Shown in pieces: positions 17,407 through 25,268 of a DNA stretch of 64,000 nt (position 1 is its first letter; the number at the start of each line of letters is the position of its first letter). The translations under genes and the position numbers were made by a program. The stretch is from NCBI GenBank assembly GCA_946403295.1, contig CAMIZL010000001.1, positions 124,001-188,000 on the forward strand, given 5' to 3'. The notes under the pieces were generated by a model, which saw only the letters and a program-made list of their open reading frames with translations, had not been told where the DNA came from and did not search any database. This stretch comes from an uncultured Clostridia bacterium. GTDB taxonomy: Bacteria; Bacillota; Clostridia; Lachnospirales; Lachnospiraceae.

Positions 17407-17781
17407 ATGGAACAGAAATTTTACAGGTGTGAGCATTGCGGCAACATAATCGCCATGGTTAAGAATACAGGGGTGCCGGTTGTTTGCTGCGGCGAAAAGA
17501 TGAAGGAGATCGTTCCCGGTACGGTTGATGCTTCGCTTGAGAAGCATGTACCTGTTTTCGAGATCAAAAACAATATCGTTTATGTCACGGTCGGCGCGGT
17601 GCTTCATCCCATGGAAGAGAAACATTTTATCGAGTGGATCTCGATACAGACGAGCGCCGGAAACCAGCGCAAAGTCCTTACACCCGGCTCCGAGCCGAAG
17701 GCAATGTTTGCCATCTGCGAAGGAGAGACTGTGGAAGCGGTTTATGCATATTGTAATCTTCACGGACTCTGGAAGGCTTGA
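17407..17781 (+). CDS. dfx: Desulfoferrodoxin (two-iron superoxide reductase)
   Basis: A 124-residue cytoplasmic enzyme that reduces superoxide to hydrogen peroxide without forming oxygen, a defence typical of anaerobes. The N-terminal desulforedoxin-type iron site is complete (Cys8, Cys11, Cys27, Cys28). The catalytic Fe(His)4Cys site is also complete: His47 in EKHVP with Lys46 beside it, His67, His73, and Cys116/His119 in YCNLHGLW. Ribosome site CAAGGAGGG lies 8 bp upstream. It is followed by a strong terminator. The electron donor, usually rubredoxin, is not encoded nearby. Confidence 0.95.
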   Translation: MEQKFYRCEHCGNIIAMVKNTGVPVVCCGEKMKEIVPGTVDASLEKHVPVFEIKNNIVYVTVGAVLHPMEEKHFIEWISIQTSAGNQRKVLTPGSEPKAMFAICEGETVEAVYAYCNLHGLWKA

Positions 17782-17796
17782 AAGATCAAAAAACAT

Positions 17797-17832
17797 CGGC
17801 CGGATGCAGACTGCATCCGGCATTTTGTTTGT
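17797..17832 (+). terminator. Rho-independent terminator after superoxide reductase
   Basis: Perfect 11-bp inverted repeat GCCGGATGCAG (17799-17809) and CTGCATCCGGC (17811-17821), followed by ATTTTGTTTG. The stem is GC-rich and 18 bp after the stop codon. Confidence 0.85.
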
Positions 17833-17908
17833 GCGATAAGCGAAGGCCGTCTGTTGCAAGCTTGTTTGTGAACAGACGGCTGAGTGAACGGACATCGAGC
17901 GGACTTGT

Positions 17909-18000
17909 ACGCGAGATGTCCCGTCGCATCGAGTAGGATTCAGCCTACTCGATTACGCGAGATGTCCCGTCGCATCGAGTAGGAGTCAGCCTACTCGATC
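17909..18000. repeat. Two tandem 46-bp intergenic repeats, each with a perfect 10-bp hairpin
   Basis: Units at 17909-17954 and 17955-18000 are identical except at two positions. Each ends with ATCGAGTAGG, a 6-nt loop and CCTACTCGAT, a perfect palindromic stem. Each unit also carries GATGTCC, which can pair with GGACATC at 17891-17897. They lie in the 402-bp gene-free stretch 17782-18183, together with two terminator-like hairpins and a promoter box. There is no coding potential and the array is too short and palindromic for CRISPR. Such hairpin units are often dispersed intergenic elements; other copies cannot be checked here. Confidence 0.8.
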
Positions 18001-18019
18001 GATATGCTGAAAATAAAGA

Positions 18020-18074
18020 GAAGAGAAAGTCCGACAACATTAGGGATCGGCATTTTCTCTTCGTTTGTTTTTCT
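18020..18074 (+). terminator. Terminator-like imperfect hairpin
   Basis: GAAGAGAAA plus CCGA (18020-18034) can pair with TCGG plus TTTCTCTTC (18047-18062), interrupted by a small internal loop, followed by GTTTGTTTTTC. It is probably a second terminator isolating the downstream operon. Confidence 0.5.
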
Positions 18075-18135
18075 ATATGATAACCTGCGATTATGTTAGA
18101 TTTATGACAAAAAAAAGAAAGTTATAGGTCATTTG

Positions 18136-18144
18136 TGGTACAAT
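18136..18144 (+). promoter_or_regulatory. Extended -10 promoter element
   Basis: TGGTACAAT, a TGn-extended -10 box, lies 40 bp before the cysteine desulfurase start. No -35 match is seen. The same TGTGGTA context occurs at the tRNA promoter. Confidence 0.5.
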
Positions 18145-18183
18145 GGTTTTGATCACGTGTATATCACAAACGGGGAACAAAGT

Positions 18184-19401
18184 ATGAATGATGCGAAGAT
18201 GATCTACCTTGACAACGCCGCAACCACGCGGATCTGTGATGAAGCGCTCGAAGAGATGCTGCCGTTCTTAAAAGAAGATTTTGCGTCACCTCTTGGGCAA
18301 TATGCTCCCGGATTTAAAGCAATGGCGGCACTCAATACCGCCAGAGGACGCGTTGCTTCGCTTATCGGTGCCGACAGATCGGAGATAACATTTACATCCT
18401 CGGCAACGGAAAGCAATAATCTCTTCTTAAGAGGAGTGCCCCGTAACAGGGACGGATTTGTTATCGTTACAGAGACGACCGAACATGCATCCGTTCTGAA
18501 TACGTGTGAGGCACTGGCACGTGAATACGAGGGTGTCAGGCTTATAAAAGTACCGGTTGACAAAGACGGATATGTCGATGAGGCTGCTTACAGGGAAGCC
18601 ATGAAATCCCGGCCCGCACTTGTCAGTATCATGCATGTCAACAATGAAACAGGTGTCATAAACGACATCAAAAAGCTTTGCGGGCTTGCTCACGAGGCGG
18701 GCGCGCTGTTTCATACGGATGCCGTTCAATCCGTTCCGCATATACGTGTCGACGTCAGGGAACTCGGAGTCGATGCGCTCTCGGTTTCGGGTCATAAGCT
18801 CCACGGACCGAAAGGTTCGGGATTCCTTTATATCAAAAAAGGTGTTATGATCAAACCGCTCCTTACGGGCGGAGGCCAGGAGAACGGGCTGAGGTCGGGA
18901 ACTCCCGACGTGGCCGCATGCGCGGGACTCGGCAGGGCATGCGAGTTGCTTCTTGAAAAAGGGCTTAACGACCATAGCGCGGGAAAGGCAGCGGATGTAT
19001 TTGTCGAATGCATTAAAACGCTTATGCCCTATGCCGTGATCAACAGGCCTGAGGGAGAGGATACGAAGCCTTCGGGAGATATGTATGGATCTCAAACACC
19101 GGGGCAAAAAGCATATTTAAAGGAGATCGTTTCGATAAGCATTCCGGGAGGGGATTCTCTGTCGTTCCTGCCGGATCTTGATATGGCCGGAATATGCTGT
19201 TCCGCCGGAGCAGCCTGCAGTGCGGGCAAAAAAGGAGTTTCGCATGTGCTTAAGGCAATGGGAAAAGACGAGGCTCTTGCGAAGGGAACCTTAAGATTTT
19301 CTTTTTCTCACTCAAATTCATGCGAGGAAGCGAGGGAAGCCGCTAAACGAGTGAGCGAAGTAATTGCGGGGAATCTGAGAAATCACAATGAGATGATCTG
19401 A
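18184..19401 (+). CDS. Cysteine desulfurase (NifS/IscS family)
   Basis: A 405-residue PLP enzyme that removes sulfur from cysteine for Fe-S cluster or thio-cofactor synthesis. Seen: YLDNAATT opening, HVNNETG, HTDAVQ, the PLP lysine Lys205 in SGHKLHGPKG, and the mobile catalytic loop with Cys345 in AGAACSAG. Three extra cysteines crowd the same loop (GICCSAGAACSAG). The start at 18184 has only a weak GGGG site, but an upstream in-frame start at 18133 would overlap the -10 box. Next genes follow at 15 and 12 bp, forming an operon with a PHP phosphatase and rqcH. No iscU or thiI is adjacent, so the sulfur acceptor is unknown. Confidence 0.9.
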   Translation: MNDAKMIYLDNAATTRICDEALEEMLPFLKEDFASPLGQYAPGFKAMAALNTARGRVASLIGADRSEITFTSSATESNNLFLRGVPRNRDGFVIVTETTEHASVLNTCEALAREYEGVRLIKVPVDKDGYVDEAAYREAMKSRPALVSIMHVNNETGVINDIKKLCGLAHEAGALFHTDAVQSVPHIRVDVRELGVDALSVSGHKLHGPKGSGFLYIKKGVMIKPLLTGGGQENGLRSGTPDVAACAGLGRACELLLEKGLNDHSAGKAADVFVECIKTLMPYAVINRPEGEDTKPSGDMYGSQTPGQKAYLKEIVSISIPGGDSLSFLPDLDMAGICCSAGAACSAGKKGVSHVLKAMGKDEALAKGTLRFSFSHSNSCEEAREAAKRVSEVIAGNLRNHNEMI

Positions 19402-19416
19402 AAAGAGGGGATTGTT

Positions 19417-20274
19417 ATGATCTTATATGACTGCCACATGCATACCGACTATTCGGATGACAGTACGGAAAAAATGGAAGAACAGGTAAAGGGATCGATC
19501 GAAAAAGGTCTCAAGGGGATATGTATCACGGATCACATGGATTATGAATTCCCGGATTCGGAAAAATACAACCTTAAATTTGAGTACGACATCGACAGGA
19601 ATTATAGGGAGATCGACGATCTGAGAACCATATACAAAGACATTGAGATAATGAAAGGTGTCGAGATCGGACTCAGAAACGAGCCGGGAACGGCCGAAAG
19701 GACGACCGCACGCTATAAGGAGCTTCTTAAACGTTCCGACATCGATTTTGTGATCGGTTCAACGCATTGTCTCGAATACTGTGATCCCTACAGAGCGGAA
19801 TATTGGCAGGGAAGGACCGTTAAAGAGGGCCTTAGGACTTTCTTTCTCGCCACGCTTGAGAACATTAGAGCAAATGATTATGTCGATTCGATCGGGCATC
19901 TCGATTATGCCGCCCGCTATGCGCGCAGATCATCGACACAAAGAGGAGTCTTTGACGGAAGGGACGACTATATCGAGGGAGACAATGCCGATGTTGTCGA
20001 TGAGATCTTGAGATTTATCGTCGGGCACGGTATAGCGCTCGAGATAAACAGCGCGGGTCTTAAATACGGCCTCGGATACGCGCACCCCAGGGGATGGATA
20101 TTAAAGAGATATAAGGAACTCGGCGGCGAGATGATCACCGTCGGGGCGGATGCGCATAAGCGTATTCATATAGCATACGGTTTTGATGAGGTGGCAAAGA
20201 TCCTCTCGGACTGCGGTTTTAAGTATTATACCGTTTTCCGCGGGAGAAAACCTCATATGTATCATATTGATTGA
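19417..20274 (+). CDS. PHP-domain phosphatase, histidinol-phosphatase (HisJ) family
   Basis: A 285-residue metal-dependent phosphoesterase of the PHP superfamily. Metal-ligand motifs appear in order: DCHMHTDYSDD at the N-terminus, ITDHMDYEFP, GVEIGL, GSTHCLEY, GHLDYAARY, EINSAG and VGADAH. The HisJ subfamily dephosphorylates L-histidinol phosphate, the penultimate histidine step. No other his gene is nearby and it sits between a desulfurase and rqcH, so the family assignment is firmer than the substrate. An AGAGGGG ribosome site precedes the ATG. Confidence 0.85.
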   Translation: MILYDCHMHTDYSDDSTEKMEEQVKGSIEKGLKGICITDHMDYEFPDSEKYNLKFEYDIDRNYREIDDLRTIYKDIEIMKGVEIGLRNEPGTAERTTARYKELLKRSDIDFVIGSTHCLEYCDPYRAEYWQGRTVKEGLRTFFLATLENIRANDYVDSIGHLDYAARYARRSSTQRGVFDGRDDYIEGDNADVVDEILRFIVGHGIALEINSAGLKYGLGYAHPRGWILKRYKELGGEMITVGADAHKRIHIAYGFDEVAKILSDCGFKYYTVFRGRKPHMYHID

Positions 20275-20286
20275 AAAGGAAGAAAA

Positions 20287-22047
20287 ATGGCATTTGACGG
20301 ACTTATGATCGCCGACCTTGTGAAAGAATTAAAGGAAAAGACGGTCGGCGGAAGAATAACGAGGATAGTCGAGCCCGAGCACGACGAACTGATCCTCACC
20401 ATAAAGGCACAGGATACCTACAGGCTCCTTATGTCTGCAGACGCGAGCCTGCCGCTCATATACCTCACGGATACCCGAAAGGAAGCACCCGCCGAATCAC
20501 CCGCTTTTTGCATGTTATTGCGAAAATACATAATGGGCGGCAAGATAAAAGACATAATACAGCCCGAAAACGAAAGAGTTATCTTTATAGATATCGAGCA
20601 CTACGATGAGCTCGGCGATCTTCGCGTTCGCAGACTCATCATCGAGATCATGGGCAAGCACAGCAATATAATCCTGTGCGACGACGAAGGGATCATCACA
20701 GACAGTATCAAGAGGATCCCCGCAACAGTCAGCTCCGTCAGGGAAGTACTTTCGGGTCGACCTTATTTCATCGCAAAAACCGCGGAAAAACTCGATCCCA
20801 TGGTCGTGAGCAAAGAAAAGTTCATCGAAGTGATAAAGAACGCAAAGGGGTCGCTCACAAAAGCGGTATATATGTCTTTTAACGGCATAAGCCCTTTGAT
20901 GGCAAATGAATTTATCTACAGGGCCGGACTTGACGGCGATATACCCGCCGCCGATCAGCCTGACGGAGGACTCTCCGGGCTTGCCGATGTATTTGTTTCA
21001 TGTATGAACGACGCGCGTAACGGCAGGTTCGATGCATGTGAGGCCTTTAAGGACGACGTACCTTACGAATACGCTTCTTTTTGGCTTACGAGCCTTGAGA
21101 ACCTTAACGGCATAACCGTTAAAAAAGCCGATTCTCCGAGCGCGCTCCTCGAGAGCTTCTATATGGAAAAGAATCTCGCGGAGAGGATAAGGCAGCGCTC
21201 CGCGGCGCTTCGTCACAGTGTCGCCACGATCAGGGAGAGGATAGTAAAGAAGTATGAGCTTCAGCTCTCGCAGCTTTCCGACACCGAAAAGAGAGATACT
21301 TTCAAGCTCTACGGCGAACTTCTCTGCGCATATGCCCACGAGATAAAGGTGCCCGGCAAGAGCGTTACGGTGACCGATTACAATACGGGCGAACCCGTTA
21401 CGATCCCGATGGATGACGAGCTTTCGACGATAGACAATTCGAAGGCATATTTCGAAAAATACAGGAAGATGAAGCGAACGTTTGAAGCTCTTACGGGTTA
21501 CATCGAAAAGACAAAGGAAGACCTCGAACATATCGGATCGGTTGCTCTTGAGCTTGATTTGGCGACCTGCGAAGAGGACCTTATAGTCATAAGACGTGAG
21601 CTCGAGGAAGCGGGTTATGTAAAACCCGTGCACACCGCGGGTAAAGGAAAGAAGAAGCCGAAGAAAGAAGAGTCACGGCCGTTACATTTTGTGACAAAAG
21701 ACGGTTTTCATATATACGTCGGGAAAAACAATTACCAGAACGATGAACTTACGTTTAAATTCGCGAGCGGCAATGACTGGTGGTTCCACTTAAAAGGCGC
21801 ACCCGGTTCGCACGTGATCCTCAGAAGCGAGGGTCGCGAAGTTTCCGACAGCGCTATGGAACAGGCGGCTGCCGTAGCGGCATATTATTCGAGCGGACGT
21901 GATAACATAAAAGCCGAAGTGGACTATCTTGAGCGCCGTAACGTCAAAAAACCGGGTGGTGCGAGACCGGGCTTTGTGGTATACTATACTAATTATTCGA
22001 TGGTTGTAAAACCGTCACTTCAAGACGTTCAAAGCGTTGATGAATGA
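20287..22047 (+). CDS. rqcH: RqcH/FbpA-type NFACT protein (ribosome-associated quality control)
   Basis: A 586-residue cytoplasmic protein that in Bacillus binds obstructed 50S subunits and recruits tRNA-Ala to add C-terminal alanine tails. Seen: NFACT-N domain starting FDGLMIADLVKELK, central helix-hairpin-helix and coiled coil (about residues 300-440), a basic linker with KKKPKKEE, and the NFACT-R domain (about 465-570) with FHIYVGKNNYQND, WWFHLKGAPGSHV and NVKKPGGARPG. The tRNA-contacting DR pair of Bacillus RqcH appears as Glu96-Arg97 (PENERVIF), a conservative change. It is 12 bp after the PHP gene and has an AAGGAAG ribosome site. Confidence 0.92.
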   Translation: MAFDGLMIADLVKELKEKTVGGRITRIVEPEHDELILTIKAQDTYRLLMSADASLPLIYLTDTRKEAPAESPAFCMLLRKYIMGGKIKDIIQPENERVIFIDIEHYDELGDLRVRRLIIEIMGKHSNIILCDDEGIITDSIKRIPATVSSVREVLSGRPYFIAKTAEKLDPMVVSKEKFIEVIKNAKGSLTKAVYMSFNGISPLMANEFIYRAGLDGDIPAADQPDGGLSGLADVFVSCMNDARNGRFDACEAFKDDVPYEYASFWLTSLENLNGITVKKADSPSALLESFYMEKNLAERIRQRSAALRHSVATIRERIVKKYELQLSQLSDTEKRDTFKLYGELLCAYAHEIKVPGKSVTVTDYNTGEPVTIPMDDELSTIDNSKAYFEKYRKMKRTFEALTGYIEKTKEDLEHIGSVALELDLATCEEDLIVIRRELEEAGYVKPVHTAGKGKKKPKKEESRPLHFVTKDGFHIYVGKNNYQNDELTFKFASGNDWWFHLKGAPGSHVILRSEGREVSDSAMEQAAAVAAYYSSGRDNIKAEVDYLERRNVKKPGGARPGFVVYYTNYSMVVKPSLQDVQSVDE

Positions 22048-22103
22048 GCGGCAGACGAGAAACTGTCGGATGATCTTAAAAAAGATATGAGAGGAATGGA
22101 AGC

Positions 22104-23042
22104 ATGCATGCTTCCGATAAAAAAATGATCGAGAAACTTGTTAAAAAGTGGGAGCGCCATGCTGTTCCCGGTTTTATGAAATACATTGTCATTCTTTATG
22201 CGGCAGGATTTGTTGTCGGAATGATCAATCCTCTTTTCTATTATGAATGGCTGATGCTTGATTTTGATAAGGTCTTTGAAGGGCAGGTATGGCGACTTCT
22301 TACATTTATCATCCAGCCGCTTAACCAGACCAACATTTTATTCGAAGCGATCATGCTTTTTGTATATTATTCAATCGGAATGAGTATAGAGAGGCTTCGT
22401 GGCGCTTCAAGGTTTAATCTTTTCTATTTTAACGGTGTTATCCTCAATATTCTGAGTCAGGCGCTGTTCTACGGGATCGCAAATGCGCTTCTCGAATCGA
22501 GAAATGCAATACCGCTTGTTGATTATCCTGTCGTATCACTCAGTTATTTCAATACGACTTTGTTCCTTGCCCTTGCGCTAATGTTACCGGACATGACGTT
22601 CCTGCTCATGTTCTTTATACCGGTTAGGGCAAAATACTTTGTCATAATATTTGCCGTCGAGTTTGGTATTGATCTCTATTATGCTTTCAACGCCGGATGG
22701 TACAACGGAGTGTGCACACTTGTTCTTATACTGGCTGCCGTATTTAACATGCTCCTTTTCTACAGACCTTTTGGAAACAGATCGCGCGGGCAGAGGAAGA
22801 GACAGAATGAATTCCAAAAAGCATTCACATCGGGAATGCAGTACAAGCCTTCAAACAATACCGGTAACGCTGCGCCAAACAATGTATATCCCTTCCCCGG
22901 AACCGTAACGAGACATAAATGCGCGGTTTGCGGTAAGACCGAGCGCGACGGCTACGACATCGAGTTCAGGTTCTGCTCAAAATGTAACGGAAACTACGAA
23001 TATTGTATGGAGCATATTAATAATCATAAGCACGTTGAATGA
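22104..23042 (+). CDS. Rhomboid-like membrane protein, probably inactive, with C-terminal zinc ribbon
   Basis: A 312-residue protein with about six transmembrane helices (residues 25-225) and a cytosolic tail. The segment FEGQVWRLLTFIIQP matches the L1 loop pattern of rhomboid/Derlin-fold proteins, but the helix where the catalytic GxSG should lie reads VVSLSYFNTTLFLALALML, with no GxSG, and no paired His is evident, so it is likely a pseudoprotease. The tail holds a Cys/His cluster: CAVCGK, CSKCNG, then C and H residues in YCMEHINNHKH, a probable zinc-binding unit. Stop overlaps a possible start of the next gene. Function is inferred only from fold: membrane protein binding or quality control. 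Confidence 0.65.
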   Translation: MHASDKKMIEKLVKKWERHAVPGFMKYIVILYAAGFVVGMINPLFYYEWLMLDFDKVFEGQVWRLLTFIIQPLNQTNILFEAIMLFVYYSIGMSIERLRGASRFNLFYFNGVILNILSQALFYGIANALLESRNAIPLVDYPVVSLSYFNTTLFLALALMLPDMTFLLMFFIPVRAKYFVIIFAVEFGIDLYYAFNAGWYNGVCTLVLILAAVFNMLLFYRPFGNRSRGQRKRQNEFQKAFTSGMQYKPSNNTGNAAPNNVYPFPGTVTRHKCAVCGKTERDGYDIEFRFCSKCNGNYEYCMEHINNHKHVE

Positions 23043-23053
23043 GGATACATGCG

Positions 23054-24118
23054 ATGATCAAAAAAGACATCCTTCTTTTCATAAGTGATGCGAAGACGCT
23101 CCTTGTTCTTGCAGTCCTCGCGATACTCTGTGTCACAGGCATATTCATTGCAAGAGGAGCCTCTTCGCCGACAAACATAACCGTCGGGGTCGTCGATCTT
23201 GAACAGTCGGGCAGATCCGAGATGGTTAAGACGTATTTTGCCGAAAACGAGGATTTCAAATCATTCATTACCGTAACGGAAGGCACGGAAGAAGAGATAA
23301 GAGAATTATTCGACAGAGGCGGGCTTGATTTCTACTTTGTGATCCCCGAGAATTTCACCGACGAGATGATCAGGATGAAAAACACCCCGCTAAAGGCGGT
23401 CGTCAACAGTACGGACAAGGCAAAGGCCGCGATCTACGGCGCGCTTCTTGAGTCATATTCGAGATATATCACATCGGTCGAAGTAAATGTTGAATCGCTC
23501 ACTTTCTCCATGAGGGAGGAGGGATACGATCCGTCGCTCATAAAAGAGAAGAACGTAGAGATCTCGTTTGATCTTGTCTTTACCGCGCTCGGCAAGGACG
23601 GATTCTTTGAAAGGATCCCTTATGACAGGATGGCTTCGCTTCCCCTTACGGATCATTATATCTATTCGGTCCTTATACTTCTCGTATTATATGCGGGTAT
23701 GCTTACGGGATATGCGGTGCTCCTCGAAAGAAAGAGCGGTGTACGCGCGCGTCTCGTCTCGTGCGGCATAAGCCCTTTCAGACAGATCGTTTCAAAAGTG
23801 GTTGTTTACGGAACGCTCATGACGGCTGCGTTTATTGCGGTCGTGTCGGTCATGAAGGCTTTCGGCAATATAGAATTTACATTCGGTGCCGGCGTATATC
23901 TGACGTTTATGATATACGGATCCTGCATCATATTTTCCATAACGGCGCTCGTCATTAGATCGAGGAACGGTTATTGTTTCTTCTCGAATATGGCAATCCT
24001 TCTTATGACGGTGCTCGGCGGCGGTATTATCCCCGTAATGTATCTGCCCGGCGCGCTTTCATCGTTTGCGCAATACATGCCCGCATACAGATTCATAACG
24101 TTTATCTTGACGAGGTGA
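23054..24118 (+). CDS. ABC-2 type membrane permease
   Basis: A 354-residue protein with one N-terminal helix (LLVLAVLAILCVTGIFIARG), a large extracytoplasmic domain of about 150 residues, and five or so C-terminal helices, the layout of ABC-2 exporter permeases of the YhgE/DrrB/NatB type. GVVDLEQSGRSEMVKTYF after the first helix is the usual start of that outer domain. Start at 23054 (GAGGA 8 bp upstream) is preferred; 23039, overlapping the previous stop, is possible. It is followed 3 bp later by a second permease of the same build. No ATPase gene is present on either side. Confidence 0.75.
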   Translation: MIKKDILLFISDAKTLLVLAVLAILCVTGIFIARGASSPTNITVGVVDLEQSGRSEMVKTYFAENEDFKSFITVTEGTEEEIRELFDRGGLDFYFVIPENFTDEMIRMKNTPLKAVVNSTDKAKAAIYGALLESYSRYITSVEVNVESLTFSMREEGYDPSLIKEKNVEISFDLVFTALGKDGFFERIPYDRMASLPLTDHYIYSVLILLVLYAGMLTGYAVLLERKSGVRARLVSCGISPFRQIVSKVVVYGTLMTAAFIAVVSVMKAFGNIEFTFGAGVYLTFMIYGSCIIFSITALVIRSRNGYCFFSNMAILLMTVLGGGIIPVMYLPGALSSFAQYMPAYRFITFILTR

Positions 24119-24121
24119 CGC

Positions 24122-25225
24122 ATGGGAGCATTTTTACTCAGACTTAAGCTTCTTTTGGCAGACCGGATCGCGTCTGTCTGTTATGTGCTGTGCGTTATCG
24201 TAATGGTATCGGTTTTCCTCAACATGAACATCCATGCGTCGGAAACAAGCAGGGTGCCTGTAGGTGTCGTGTGCGAGAGTGAGTCTCAGATCGCGCAGAG
24301 ACTTAAAAATGCCCTTCTCGAAAGCGACGCACTCAGAGTGACATGCGGCACCATGGACGAACTTGAAGAACTCCTTATGGACGGATATATAGGCAGCATC
24401 TTTATAATCGGTGACGAATACGAAGAGAAGCTCAAAAACGGTATCAAGGAAGATCTTATAAAGGTCATAACACCGAGCGACGATACTTCGTCAATCGTCG
24501 TTCAGGATATAGTCGCCGGGTATATGATGTATGATGTATGCTATTACAGAACATATGACGTATATTCTTCATTGCCCGCCGAAACGGGACGTGAGGATGA
24601 TAACGCCGGCGGGGTCGACAGGATGACGGCATCCGAATATTACGATTATGTGGCAAAACTTGCCGAAAACCCCATGTACGGGTTTGAGTTCGACATAGAA
24701 TACATAGACATCGACAGATCCGACAACAAGAATGTAAATATTACCGTCGCGATGATATACAGGCAGATAATAGCGGGTCTCATAGGAATGCTTCTTATGG
24801 TGCTTGTTGTATGCGGTTGTAACGGATTCGCGCTCGAAAAAGGGTTGAGCATCGACAAGAGGAGAAAGACCGTCGGAAGATCTTACGCCCGGGATCATAT
24901 GCTTGAAATGCTTGCGGTGCTCGTATATCTGACACCGGCCGTGCTTTTGTCGTCGCTCATCATGCTCGGAGAAAGCGGCATGGGCGGTGCATCGTTCATA
25001 TTCCTGATCGGTGAAGCGTTTTGCGCATTCTTTATCCTGCTCTGTTTTGTTTTGGCAAAGATCACGGGAAGCGCCTCATCTTATCAGCTTGTCGGAACGA
25101 TCGTGTGCCTCGTGTTCGGTGCCTGCGGCTTTATCAGTACGTTTTCGGCGGTTACGGGGGATACGGTCCTCGGCGGTACGCCCGTGGCACTCTACATCAA
25201 AGGATTTGCCGATATGCTGGTGTGA
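24122..25225 (+). CDS. ABC-2 type membrane permease, second subunit
   Basis: A 367-residue protein with the same layout as its upstream neighbour: N-terminal helix (ASVCYVLCVIVMVSVFLNM), outer domain opening VGVVCESESQIAQRLKNALL, and five C-terminal helices from about residue 215. The pair probably forms a heterodimeric channel of an ABC exporter whose ATP-binding subunit is encoded elsewhere. The intergenic gap is 3 bp. Cargo is unknown. It could also be an ABC-independent YhgE-like membrane protein. Confidence 0.72.
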   Translation: MGAFLLRLKLLLADRIASVCYVLCVIVMVSVFLNMNIHASETSRVPVGVVCESESQIAQRLKNALLESDALRVTCGTMDELEELLMDGYIGSIFIIGDEYEEKLKNGIKEDLIKVITPSDDTSSIVVQDIVAGYMMYDVCYYRTYDVYSSLPAETGREDDNAGGVDRMTASEYYDYVAKLAENPMYGFEFDIEYIDIDRSDNKNVNITVAMIYRQIIAGLIGMLLMVLVVCGCNGFALEKGLSIDKRRKTVGRSYARDHMLEMLAVLVYLTPAVLLSSLIMLGESGMGGASFIFLIGEAFCAFFILLCFVLAKITGSASSYQLVGTIVCLVFGACGFISTFSAVTGDTVLGGTPVALYIKGFADMLV

Positions 25226-25268
25226 CGGGGGACAAAGGATATATACATTAATAAGGAGTTTTTAGGTA

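Noticed and set aside
17909..18000. CRISPR array
   Set aside because: Only two directly adjacent units with no spacers and a strongly palindromic core; no cas gene in the window.
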